Origin: JAVDCA01 sp035293985 | GTDB lineage: Bacteria > Pseudomonadota > Alphaproteobacteria > Rhizobiales > Xanthobacteraceae | DNA: 64,000 bases | NCBI GenBank assembly: GCA_035293985.1 | Contig: DATGLS010000007.1 | Span: forward strand, 119,716-183,715 | Direction of reading: 5' to 3' | Shown: positions 17,477-26,199 of the stretch, piece after piece | Layout: every line of letters starts with the position of its first letter | Numbering within the stretch: the stretch's first letter is position 1 | Made by a program: the position numbers and the translations under genes | Notes under the pieces: model-generated | Databases searched by the model: none | Told to the model about the DNA's origin: nothing | The model's input: only the letters and a program-made list of their open reading frames with translations

Positions 17477-17722
17477 CGCAAATCCGCGAGGCGCATTGTT
17501 GTGAACAACGAGGTAGCTTATCAGGGCGCGCGAAAGCCACGAGATACGCGTTTGGCGGTCCTCCTTTTTCTATGATCGCACCACGAGGTTCGCGCGCGAG
17601 CTGCGAGGGCAACGCGGGACCGCTTGTAGCGACGGCGCGGTCAACGAATTGATATCCATCATCCGATGTCGGAGGCGCTGGTGCGGACGTCCTGTGAACC
17701 TGCAGGTGAAATGGCCGATTGA

Positions 17723-17751
17723 TTGATATCGCGGCGGGCACTGGATATCTT
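17723..17751 (+). promoter_or_regulatory. Candidate sigma-70-type promoter for the SWIM-MoxR-VWA operon
   Basis: TTGATA at 17723-17728 and TATCTT at 17746-17751 are separated by exactly 17 nt and lie 37 nt upstream of the ATG at 17789. The rest of the 312-nt gap 17477-17788 shows no gene I can support; several GATATC words cluster here (17653, 17726, 17745), which could be operator half-sites. Pattern-based call only. Confidence 0.4.
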
Positions 17752-17788
17752 CGGTTGTCTTCCATCCAGCTCGTGTTCCCGATCTCCC

Positions 17789-19198
17789 ATGCCCATCGAC
17801 CTTGCCAAGATCGAGGAACTGGCTCCCGACCAGGCCTCCCTTTCGGCCGCGGCCAAGCTGAAAAAATCCAGCGCGTGGTCGCTGCGCGGGTGCGATGATG
17901 CCGGCTTGATCTGGGGCGAGTGCCAGGGCTCTGGCGCCGCGCCCTATCGCGTGATGTGCTCGGAAGCCGACTACGGCTACAAGTGCACCTGCCCAAGCCG
18001 CAAGTTTCCCTGCAAGCACACGCTCGCGCTCATGTGGTCGCGCGCGGAAAGCGCTTCATCCTTCACGACCGGACCCGCGCCGGATTGGGTGCGCGACTGG
18101 CTCGCGCGGCGTCGGCCCGGCGCAGCGGCGCCGAAGCAGGCCGCGTCGGCCGACAAAGCCAAAGCGAGTGCAGCCGATGCCGCCACCGCGGAACCGGCGC
18201 AGGAGGATCCCAAGGCGCTGGCGCGGGCGGTCGCGCAGCGCGAGCGCAATCGAGCCGAGCGCGAGGCATCGATCCTGGCCGGCCTCGATGAGCTCGACAC
18301 CTGGATTTCTGATGCCCTGCAGGGCGGGCTTGCCTCGTTCATGCCGTCTGCCACCGAACGATGTCGCAAGATCGTGCAGCGTCTCGTCGACGCCAAGGCG
18401 CCCGGATTGGCGAACATGGTCGAACGACTGCCGGCGGATGTCCTGTCCGCGCCCGAGCCGTCGCGGACCACCCGGCTGATCGAACGTCTCGCGCTGCTGC
18501 ATCTCGTTTCATCCGCGTATCGCCATCAGCGACGCCTGCCCCATCCGGTGAAAGCCGACGTCCGCCAGGTCGTCGGCTGGCCGGTGACGCGTGAAGCCTT
18601 GCTGGCGGATACGGACGCGCTGCGCCTGCGCGATCGCTGGATGGTGGTGAGCACCGTCGTCGAGGTGCAGGCGGACAAGCTGCGCCGCCTGGAGACTTGG
18701 CTGTCACGGCTCGGCGACGAGGCCGGCCCGCGCTTCGCCGTGCTCATCGACTTCGTTCCGGTATCGCTGGGCAAGTCGGGGAACGGCCATACGGTCGGGG
18801 AGGTCTTCGAAGCCGAGCTCGCCTACTTCCGCTCGCCCGCGCCGCTACGTGCGGTCATCGTCGAGCAGACGGGCTCGACCATCGCCGGCGAGAGGTGGCC
18901 GCGCCCTTCCGACGATGTCGCGAACAGCATTGCCCGGCTCAACGAAATCCTGGCGGCGCGGCCGTGGGCCGGCGATATGCCGTTCGCCGCGCGCGGCGCC
19001 CGTATCGTCGCATCCGGCGCGTCGTTGTGGCTGACCGATGCCGATGGCTCGGTCGGACTGCCGCTGCGCGCCGACGAGGACGACCTCGCATTGCCGCTGA
19101 TCGGCCTCGATGACATCGACGTCTTCGGCCGTTGGGACGGGCATCTTCTGTCGCTCGGCCTTGCCGAGACGCCGCTCGGCCGGTGGACCGCATCATGA
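17789..19198 (+). CDS. SWIM zinc-finger protein (YehQ-like)
   Basis: 469 residues from ATG 17789. The SWIM motif CxCx7CxH is seen at about residues 67-78 (YKCTCPSRKFPCKHTLALMW). An Ala/Lys-rich linker follows (about 105-145), then a long helical region without recognised domains. SWIM domains bind nucleic acid or protein. First gene of a five-gene set; its TGA overlaps the ATG of the DUF5691 gene. E. coli YehQ is the family comparison. Function unknown; the linker and zinc knuckle suggest a recruiting rather than enzymatic part. Confidence 0.87.
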   Translation: MPIDLAKIEELAPDQASLSAAAKLKKSSAWSLRGCDDAGLIWGECQGSGAAPYRVMCSEADYGYKCTCPSRKFPCKHTLALMWSRAESASSFTTGPAPDWVRDWLARRRPGAAAPKQAASADKAKASAADAATAEPAQEDPKALARAVAQRERNRAEREASILAGLDELDTWISDALQGGLASFMPSATERCRKIVQRLVDAKAPGLANMVERLPADVLSAPEPSRTTRLIERLALLHLVSSAYRHQRRLPHPVKADVRQVVGWPVTREALLADTDALRLRDRWMVVSTVVEVQADKLRRLETWLSRLGDEAGPRFAVLIDFVPVSLGKSGNGHTVGEVFEAELAYFRSPAPLRAVIVEQTGSTIAGERWPRPSDDVANSIARLNEILAARPWAGDMPFAARGARIVASGASLWLTDADGSVGLPLRADEDDLALPLIGLDDIDVFGRWDGHLLSLGLAETPLGRWTAS

Positions 19199-20679
19199 GC
19201 GCGCTCGACGATCCGGCCGTGGAGTCGCTCGCGCGCAGCTTCCTCCTCGGCACCGCACGCAATCCCGCGCCGGTCGCGGCTGCGCTCGCGGCGCTTGGGA
19301 CGACAGACGGCGCGCCTTCCGAGCTGATAACCGAGTTGACGGCCCTGGCGCTGCTGGGCCAGCGCATGCGGTTTCGCCGCCACGGGCCGCCGCCGACGAA
19401 TGTGACTGCCGCGGTTGTTGAGGATCGCCGCGCCGTCGTGCCGGAGGCCGCGCGTCCGCTCATGCGCCGGCTGGTCGGCGGCAGGGACGGACCGGCGTCG
19501 GATATCGCCGCGCTCGCGCTCGCCGACGCACTCGATCGTCACAGCCTGCGACCGCATCCGTTCGACGTGCCACGGCTTGCCGGTTTCGTCAAAGCGCACG
19601 ACGACCTGCTGGGTCCGTACGCCGCCGCCTGGGCGGGGCGCGGCGAGGAGGCGGAAAAGCAGCCGGCCGGCTACTTCGATGCCGCCACGATCGATGAGAC
19701 CAACTGGACCTCCGCGCGGCCGGCGGCGCGCGCGGCGTTCATCGCCGCGCTGCGCACGCGCCAGCCGGATCGCGCCCGCGCGTTGGTCGAGACGAGTTTC
19801 GCGAACGAGGCAGCGCCGGTGCGGGCGCGGCTCCTCGGTGCGCTCGCACCGAACCTCTCGGCGGCGGACGTTCCGTTTCTCGAAGGCCTCGCCAGGGACC
19901 GCGCGCCGAGCGTTCGTGACGAGGCGCAGCGGCTGCTGAAATTGGTCCCGGGCACCGCCGCGGCGCACGATCGACTGCGCGATCTCGTGGCGCGGACGAA
20001 AGTCTCGACATCCGGCCTGGTGCGACGGCGGAAGGTCCTGACGCTCGAGCTTCCGGCCGACGTGAAGGCATTCCCGCAAGATCCCGTCGGCGATCCAGCG
20101 CGGCGCTGGGCGGCGGAGGAATATGCCGGCGTCGGCCTCGATGCCATGGCGGCGGCATTCTCGCTGTCGCTGCCCGAGATGATCGCGGCTGCCGCCGACG
20201 ATGCCGCGTTGACCGGTTTATTCGCCCGCCAGGCGTCGCTCGATCACCGCTTCGATGTCCTTGCAACGATCGTGCGCGAGCACGCCGCCGATGCGTGGCT
20301 CGACGCGATCGGCCCCGGCGCGGCGGTGGCGTTGCACGACGATGCGCTGATCGATCAATGGTGCGCGGCCGCCCTGGCGCCGGAAACGTGGCCCGACCTC
20401 TCCTATCGGGCGCTCGAGCAGCTCTATCGCTTCCTTCGGCGGCCGCTGCCGCAGCCGACCGCGCGTGCGCTGCTGCGCTCGCGCGCCGTCGCATCGCTCC
20501 ACGGCTGGACCGCGGACCCGCGCGTGCTCGATGTCTTGTGTCTCCCGCTGACCGCGCTCGTGCCCGCCGCCCTGCGCTCCGAGCTCTCCGCCGCGCTCGC
20601 GCCGCTGCCGGGGGGAGACATCCCGCGCACGCGCCTCCTGCTCGATTGCCTGACGTTGATCGATCCGCCTCACCGATGA
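19195..20679 (+). CDS. DUF5691 family protein, HEAT-like helical repeats
   Basis: 494 residues from ATG 19195, overlapping the previous stop by 4 nt. The opening SLARSFLLGTARNPAP and the block of helical repeats (ARALVETSFANEAAPVRARL, LEGLARDRAPSVRDEAQRLL) match DUF5691, which occurs next to SWIM and MoxR genes. The repeats suggest a HEAT/ARM-type scaffold. A conserved LVRRRKVLTLELP segment follows near residue 280. No catalytic motif. The name reflects recognition of the family and its constant neighbourhood. Confidence 0.75.
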   Translation: MSALDDPAVESLARSFLLGTARNPAPVAAALAALGTTDGAPSELITELTALALLGQRMRFRRHGPPPTNVTAAVVEDRRAVVPEAARPLMRRLVGGRDGPASDIAALALADALDRHSLRPHPFDVPRLAGFVKAHDDLLGPYAAAWAGRGEEAEKQPAGYFDAATIDETNWTSARPAARAAFIAALRTRQPDRARALVETSFANEAAPVRARLLGALAPNLSAADVPFLEGLARDRAPSVRDEAQRLLKLVPGTAAAHDRLRDLVARTKVSTSGLVRRRKVLTLELPADVKAFPQDPVGDPARRWAAEEYAGVGLDAMAAAFSLSLPEMIAAAADDAALTGLFARQASLDHRFDVLATIVREHAADAWLDAIGPGAAVALHDDALIDQWCAAALAPETWPDLSYRALEQLYRFLRRPLPQPTARALLRSRAVASLHGWTADPRVLDVLCLPLTALVPAALRSELSAALAPLPGGDIPRTRLLLDCLTLIDPPHR

Positions 20680-20692
20680 GCCGAAAACCGCG

Positions 20693-21775
20693 ATGACCAC
20701 TGCGATCCTCCGGCACTCCGCCGAACAAATTTTCGCCGATGAGCTTGCCGCGCTGGCGCGCGGCGACGATCGTCCGCGCCCGCCCAACTGGAAGCTGTCG
20801 CCGCAGGCCGTGGTGACCTACCTGATGGGCGGCAAGACGAAGCACGGCACCGCGATCACCGCCAAGTATTTCGGTAACCGCCGTCTGATCGAGACCGCAG
20901 TAGCGACGCTCGCGACCGACCGCGCGCTCTTGCTGCTCGGCGTGCCCGGCACGGCGAAATCCTGGGTCTCGGAGCACATCGCGGCGGCGGTGTCGGGCTC
21001 CTCGAAACGGCTGATCCAGTGCACCGCCGGCACCGACGAGAACCAGATCCGCTACGGCTGGAACTACGCCGAGCTTCTCGCCCATGGCCCGTCGCGCAAA
21101 GCGCTGGTGCCGACCCCGCTGGTGCGCGCCATGGAGGAGGGCGGCATCGTCCGGCTCGAGGAGCTCACCCGCATGGGCTCCGACGTGCAGGACACGTTGA
21201 TCACGATATTGTCGGAGAAGACGCTGCCGATTCCCGAGCTCAATGCCGCGGTCGATGCGGTGGCGGGGTTCAACGTCATCGCCACCGCCAACAGCCGCGA
21301 CAAGGGCGTCAACGAGCTCTCGTCCGCGCTCAAGCGCCGGTTCAATGTCGTGGTCCTTCCTCTGCCGGCCACTGCCGAGGAGGAGACGCAGATCGTCGCC
21401 ACGCGCGTGCGCTCGATCGGCACCGGGCTCGCGCTTCCCGATATCCAGGCGCCCGAGAAGGAGCTGGCGCGCGTGGTCACGATGTTCCGCGAGCTGCGGC
21501 AGGGTCAGACGGAGAACGGCAAGCTCAAGCTCAAGACGCCGTCGGGAGTTCTTTCGACCGCCGACGCGATCTCGGTCGGGATCGGCGCCTGGGCCGAGGC
21601 GGGTCACTTCGGCGGCGGACGGATCGACGCGCAAAGTCTCGCCGCCAACCTCGTCGGCGCCGTCGTCAAAGACCCGGTGCAGGATACGCTGGCGCTGCAG
21701 GAGTATCTCGAGAACGTCGTTCGCGCGCGCGACGGCTGGTCCGATCTCTATCGCGCCATCCGCGACGTGATGTGA
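20693..21775 (+). CDS. MoxR-family AAA+ ATPase (YehL-like)
   Basis: 360 residues. Walker A GVPGTAKSWVSEH (near residue 83), Walker B GGIVRLEELTRM, sensor 1 VIATANSRDKGVNELSSALK and the arginine-finger region KRRF are all visible, as is the MoxR-specific lid. The N-terminal extension (about 60 residues) is unlike ordinary MoxR chaperones. MoxR ATPases usually act with a VWA protein to remodel or insert cofactors into a partner; the VWA protein here is two genes downstream. Spaced 13 nt from DUF5691 and 4 nt from DUF5682. Confidence 0.93.
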   Translation: MTTAILRHSAEQIFADELAALARGDDRPRPPNWKLSPQAVVTYLMGGKTKHGTAITAKYFGNRRLIETAVATLATDRALLLLGVPGTAKSWVSEHIAAAVSGSSKRLIQCTAGTDENQIRYGWNYAELLAHGPSRKALVPTPLVRAMEEGGIVRLEELTRMGSDVQDTLITILSEKTLPIPELNAAVDAVAGFNVIATANSRDKGVNELSSALKRRFNVVVLPLPATAEEETQIVATRVRSIGTGLALPDIQAPEKELARVVTMFRELRQGQTENGKLKLKTPSGVLSTADAISVGIGAWAEAGHFGGGRIDAQSLAANLVGAVVKDPVQDTLALQEYLENVVRARDGWSDLYRAIRDVM

Positions 21776-21779
21776 GACC

Positions 21780-24080
21780 ATGGACGGCCGGGCCCACCTG
21801 TTCGGGATCCGCCACCACGGGCCGGGCTCCGCCGCGAGCCTGGTCGCTGCGCTCGACCGGCTCGATCCCGCGGCGGTGCTGATCGAGGGGCCGTCCGACG
21901 CAAATGATCTGCTGCGCTTTGCCGCGCTGCCCGGCATGCGGCCGCCGATCGCGCTTTTGTTGCATGCGACCGACGAGCCGAAGCTCGCGAGCTTTTTTCC
22001 CTTCGCGGTGTTCTCGCCCGAATGGCGGGCGTTGCTGTGGGCGCTCGCGCGCGCGCGGCCGGTCCGCTTCATCGACTGGCCGGCCGCCCATGCGCTCGCG
22101 GTGCGCAAGGAGCGCGCCGCCGCGGTGACGCCGGACGCGACGCAAGCCGACGAGCCGGAGGTCGACGCGCCGGAGGCCGACGTACCGCCGCCGCGCGATC
22201 CGCTCGAGGCGATCGCCAAGATATCTGGCCATTCCGACGGCGAAGCCTTCTGGAACGCCATGGTGGAGAGCGTCGGCGGCAGCCCGGATGTTTTTCCCAT
22301 CATCGAGGCCGCGATGCGCGAATTGCGCGACGCGCAAGCGGCGAGCGCCGTGACACTCGACCGCCGCCGCGAGGACGACGAGCGCCGCGAGGCGTTCATG
22401 CGGCTGCAGATCCGCCAGGCGCTCGATACGACCGACGGGGCGATCGCCGTGGTGACCGGCGCCTGGCACGTTCCGGCGCTGCGCACCGAGCACAGCGCGG
22501 CGGCGGATCGCGCCTTGCTGCGCGGCCTGCCCAAGCTCAAGACCACCGCGGCCTGGGTGCCCTGGACCGAGGCGCGGCTCGCGACGGCGAGCGGCTACGG
22601 CGCGGGTGTGATATCGCCCGGGTGGTACGGCCACCTGTGGTCGCAAGCCGACGGCGCCGGTCGCTGGCCGAACGCGCGCGATCTCGCGGCGTCCTGGCTG
22701 TCCAAGGTCGCGACCATGTTGCGCACCGAAGGCCAGCAGGCCAGCACCGCGTCGGTCATCGAAGCGGTGCGGCTTGCGATCGCGCTCGCCGGGTTGCGCG
22801 GTCACGCCATGCCGGGACTCGCCGAGATGCGTGACGCGACGCTGTCGGCGCTCTGTCATGGCGAGGAGGCGCCGGCCCGTCTGATCGAGACGCGTCTCGT
22901 GCTCGGCGATCGGGTCGGCCAGATCGACGACGGGGTCCCACAGATGCCGCTCGCCGTCGATCTCGCCCGCTGGCAGCGCCGCACCCGCCTCGTGCCGGAG
23001 GCGCTCGAGTCCGAGATCGCGGTCGATCTGCGCAGCGAGGCCGGGCTGCTCAAATCGACCCTGCTTCACCGGCTCGACCTCATCGCCGTGCCGTGGGGCC
23101 GGCTTGTCGACGCCCAGGCGGGCCGCGGCACGTTCCGAGAGGTGTGGAAGCTCGCGTGGCAGCCGGAATTCTCGGTCCGCCTCGCCGAAGCGCTGGTGCA
23201 TGGGCCGACGATCGAGCTCGCCGCGGGCGGCGCCGCCGCCGCGCAGGCGGCGGCGTCCGCTGGCGTCGCGGATCTGACGAATCTCGTGCGGCGATGCCTG
23301 CTCGCCGATCTTCCCGACGCGGCGCAGGTCTGCATCGACCGCCTGCAGGCCGCGGCCGTCGATGCGGCCGATCTGACCGGCCTCGCCGAAGCCGTGCCGC
23401 CGCTTGTATCCGTGTTGCGCTACGGAACCGCGCGCAAGATCCCCGAGCAGGCGATCGTCGCGCTGACGCGGGCGATGGCGGTCGAGGTGATCGCCGGGGC
23501 CGTGCAGGCGAGCCGCAATCTCGACGACGACGCGGCCGCGCGCTGGCGGGCGGCGATCGAGGCTTTCGATGCGGCCCTCGATCTCTTCGGCGATACGGAG
23601 CTGCTCGAAGGCTGGTGCCGCACCATGACCATGCTGGCGGCCGATGCGGCGACGGTGCCGCTCGTTGCCGGGGTTGCGGCGCGCCGGTTGTACGAGCGTG
23701 CCGCCGCGTCACCGGAGGCGACCGCCGCCACCTTGTCGCGCGCGCTGTCGCCGGCCAATCCGCCCAAGGCCGCCGCGGGATTTCTCGGCGGCTTTTTCGG
23801 GCGCAGCGCCGAAGTGATCCTGCACGACGGCGCCCTGTTCGCAATCGTCGACGACTGGCTCGCCTCGCCCGAGGAGGCGGCGTTCCTGGAGATCCTTCCG
23901 GTGGTGCGCCGTGCCTTCTCGAGCTTCGGCGCGACCGAACGCCGCCGCCTGCTCGAGCAGGTCGGACGCGGCGCCGCGCCCGCGCGTCCCGTCGCCGCGA
24001 CGGTCGATGAGGCGGCGTTCGCCGCAGCCTTGCCGCTGCTCAAGCTCATTTTGGGAATCGACGATGACCGCCGCTCATGA
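21780..24080 (+). CDS. DUF5682 family protein (YehM-like)
   Basis: 766 residues. The N-terminus HLFGIRHHGPGSAASLVAAL ... VLIEGPSDANDLL is the DUF5682 signature, followed by the YPIAL-like and FFPFAVFSPEWRAL segment. It lies between MoxR and VWA genes, as in E. coli yehL-yehM-yehP. The middle keeps FWNAMVE and VVTGAWHVPAL motifs of the family; the GIRHHG/GAWHVPAL pair recalls TraB/EreA-like folds with conserved His and Glu, which hints at a hydrolase but no activity is known. The last 17 nt overlap the VWA gene. Confidence 0.82.
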   Translation: MDGRAHLFGIRHHGPGSAASLVAALDRLDPAAVLIEGPSDANDLLRFAALPGMRPPIALLLHATDEPKLASFFPFAVFSPEWRALLWALARARPVRFIDWPAAHALAVRKERAAAVTPDATQADEPEVDAPEADVPPPRDPLEAIAKISGHSDGEAFWNAMVESVGGSPDVFPIIEAAMRELRDAQAASAVTLDRRREDDERREAFMRLQIRQALDTTDGAIAVVTGAWHVPALRTEHSAAADRALLRGLPKLKTTAAWVPWTEARLATASGYGAGVISPGWYGHLWSQADGAGRWPNARDLAASWLSKVATMLRTEGQQASTASVIEAVRLAIALAGLRGHAMPGLAEMRDATLSALCHGEEAPARLIETRLVLGDRVGQIDDGVPQMPLAVDLARWQRRTRLVPEALESEIAVDLRSEAGLLKSTLLHRLDLIAVPWGRLVDAQAGRGTFREVWKLAWQPEFSVRLAEALVHGPTIELAAGGAAAAQAAASAGVADLTNLVRRCLLADLPDAAQVCIDRLQAAAVDAADLTGLAEAVPPLVSVLRYGTARKIPEQAIVALTRAMAVEVIAGAVQASRNLDDDAAARWRAAIEAFDAALDLFGDTELLEGWCRTMTMLAADAATVPLVAGVAARRLYERAAASPEATAATLSRALSPANPPKAAAGFLGGFFGRSAEVILHDGALFAIVDDWLASPEEAAFLEILPVVRRAFSSFGATERRRLLEQVGRGAAPARPVAATVDEAAFAAALPLLKLILGIDDDRRS

Positions 24081-25233
24081 CGAACGCCGCCGCCGCTGGC
24101 GTCTTGCGCTCGGCGGCGACGACACCGAGGGCCTTTCGCAGCGCGATGGCCGCATCGATCGGGCGCTGGCCGCGCTTTACGAACGGGGTGCCGAAAGCGG
24201 GACGAAGCGACGAGGCGGGCTCGGCGCCTCCGCGCCGCGCGTCTCACGCTGGCTGGGCGACATCCGCGAGTTTTTCCCCGCGCCGGTCGTGCAGGTCATC
24301 CAGCGCGACGCTTTCGACCGGCTCGGCCTCAAGGCGATGCTGATGGAGCCCGAGTTCCTCAGCACACTCGAGGCCGACGTCCATCTGGTTGCCGATCTGA
24401 TCGCGTTGCGCGCCGCCATGCCGGCCAAGGCCAAGGACACCGCGCGGGTGGTCGTGCGCAAGGTGGTCGACCAGCTGATGGAGAAGCTCGCGCAGGCGAC
24501 GGCAGAGACGATCCGGGGCGCGGTCAATCGCGCGCGCCGCACCACGCGCCCGCGTCCGGCCGACATCGACTGGCCGCGCACCATCCGCGCCAACCTCGAC
24601 AAGTACCAGGCCGACCTGCGCACGGTCGTGCCGGAGCGGCTCGTCGGCTTCCGGCGTCACGCGAGATCGCGAGTCGACCTCGACAGCGTCATCCTGTGCG
24701 TCGACCAGTCCGGCTCGATGGCGACCTCGGTGGTGTATTCCTCGATCTTCGCCGCCGTGATGGCATCGCTGCCGGTGATCGAGACGCAGCTCGTCTGTTT
24801 CGACACGACCATCCTCGATCTCACCGACGAGCTCGCCGATCCGGTCGAGGTGCTGTTCGGCGTGCAGCTCGGCGGCGGCACCGATATCAACGCGGCGCTC
24901 GCCTATTGCGAGACCGAGATCACGCGCCCGACGAAGACACACCTGGTCCTGATCAGCGACCTGTTCGAAGGCGGCGATGCCGTCGCCATGCTGGCGCGCG
25001 CCGAGGCGCTGGTGGCGAGCGGCGTCAACCTGATCGTGCTCCTCGCGCTTTCCGACGACGGCCGGCCCGGTTACGACGCCAACCACGCCGGCCGACTCGC
25101 GGCGCTCGGCTGCCCGGTGTTCGCGTGCACGCCCGACATCTTTCCGGACCTGATGGCCGCGGCGCTGCGCCGCGACGACATCGCCGCTTGGGCGGCGGGC
25201 CGCGACATCGCGCTGGTGCGTGCGACGGGATGA
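24064..25233 (+). CDS. VWA-domain protein with intact MIDAS (YehP-like)
   Basis: 389 residues from ATG 24064, overlapping DUF5682 by 17 nt. The N-terminal half is helical (MLMEPEFLSTLEADVHLVAD). The VWA domain starts near residue 205 with MIDAS DQSGSM at about 214, the second MIDAS Thr in GGGTDINAAL at about 269, and Asp in LISDLFEGGD. All metal-binding residues are present, so it should bind Mg2+ and a partner. Last gene of the operon. It is the expected partner of the MoxR ATPase. Confidence 0.9.
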   Translation: MTAAHDERRRRWRLALGGDDTEGLSQRDGRIDRALAALYERGAESGTKRRGGLGASAPRVSRWLGDIREFFPAPVVQVIQRDAFDRLGLKAMLMEPEFLSTLEADVHLVADLIALRAAMPAKAKDTARVVVRKVVDQLMEKLAQATAETIRGAVNRARRTTRPRPADIDWPRTIRANLDKYQADLRTVVPERLVGFRRHARSRVDLDSVILCVDQSGSMATSVVYSSIFAAVMASLPVIETQLVCFDTTILDLTDELADPVEVLFGVQLGGGTDINAALAYCETEITRPTKTHLVLISDLFEGGDAVAMLARAEALVASGVNLIVLLALSDDGRPGYDANHAGRLAALGCPVFACTPDIFPDLMAAALRRDDIAAWAAGRDIALVRATG

Positions 25234-25779
25234 GTGGGCGCGCTTCGGGCCAAGGCGGGCGGTAAAGAAGTCCGATGCGATCGTGACGCACAATGGAACT
25301 TCGGCCGTCACCGCATCGGTGGACGCGTTGTGGCGGAGAGCTTATCGCAGATCTGCTAAATGTATCACGCGCGATTTGACTGGGGAGCAATTCAGCATGA
25401 GTGTCAGCGCCGGCCAGACTCGCATGGGCTTGCTCCCGTCCATGGGAAAATCTTGCGTCGGCAGCGGAGCTTCCGGCTGCATCCCAGATCAAAGTGGCGC
25501 GCCACGGCCGATGAAGATGGGCACTACTGCTTCGCCGTGGCGCTATGATACGGCAGCCCGCGAAACGCTCCAATTCGCAAGGGTGCGACGCCCTACGATG
25601 TTGCGCTACGCCTGTTGGGCCGCCTCACTTCCCAATATCGCAGGTGGCCCGGTTATCCTTCGGTAGTCATGCCTATCAATCCTGGGATCGACTCGAGGGG
25701 CCAAAACGAGACATGGAAGGCTTTAGTCTGGTATGAAACAGGCCGCTCCCTGAGCGGCGGTGGTAGTCAATGAGGCACT
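25234..25779. other. 546-nt gene-poor stretch at the left edge of the island
   Basis: No gene I can support. Base composition is less GC-rich than the flanks. Short open frames here lack ribosome sites and family resemblance. Notable items: a 12-nt candidate attachment repeat at 25492-25503, and a hairpin GCCGCTC-CCT-GAGCGGC at 25742-25758 shortly before the Imm50-like gene. Confidence 0.5.
25492..25503. repeat. Candidate left attachment site (12-nt direct repeat)
   Basis: AAGTGGCGCGCC, identical to 29433-29444, where it contains the last nine bases of the tRNA-Arg gene including the encoded CCA. A copy of a tRNA 3' end on the far side of a recombinase island is the usual mark of site-specific integration. 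Twelve matching bases in GC-rich DNA is suggestive, not proof. Confidence 0.4.
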
Positions 25780-26183
25780 ATGGCAAAGGCGACGATAGGC
25801 GATTTGGAGGGCGGAGCCGCGCTATGCGCTTGGTTTGGAGGCACCCCTTCATTCCACGATGCTAAACTGATTGAACTTGACCTTCGTCAAGGCGCGCCGG
25901 GTCGTCTGGTCGCGCACACCTTCCGGATGGAGTCGGAGGTGGATGCTGAGGGGTATTTCCTGCTGTCGAAACATGTCGATGTACGTTGACCATCTTCGAT
26001 CTAATCCAGGTTGAGCTGTTCGATTTTATGGAAGCAGGGATCATGTTCGGGCTCGACGTTGAAATCGACAGTGACGCGGTCACACTCGGCTTTGATTCGA
26101 GCTACGGCGTGCATGGACGGATCAAGGCAAGACGAATTGTCGTCTCGTTTGAGCCGACAAGACCTGAACAGAAGGGCCCGTAA
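25780..26183 (+). pseudogene. Imm50-like immunity protein, split by a frameshift
   Basis: The first frame (ATG 25780, ribosome site GAGG) encodes ALCAWFGGTPSFHDAKLIEL and ends at TGA 25987-25989. The next frame from 25986 continues seamlessly as TIFDLIQVELFDFMEAGIMF and SYGVHGRIKARRIVVSFEP. Joined, about 134 residues, they match the Imm50-type immunity fold (W-G-PSFHDAE... start, then a V.IF..V.....F). One base appears to be missing near 25982. No toxin gene is adjacent. Confidence in the family is moderate. Confidence 0.6.
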
Positions 26184-26199
26184 CGCCGGAGCTCACACC

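Noticed and set aside
19739..22546. 935-codon open frame on the minus strand
   Set aside because: Antisense to DUF5691, MoxR and DUF5682 genes, with no start signal and random low-complexity content.
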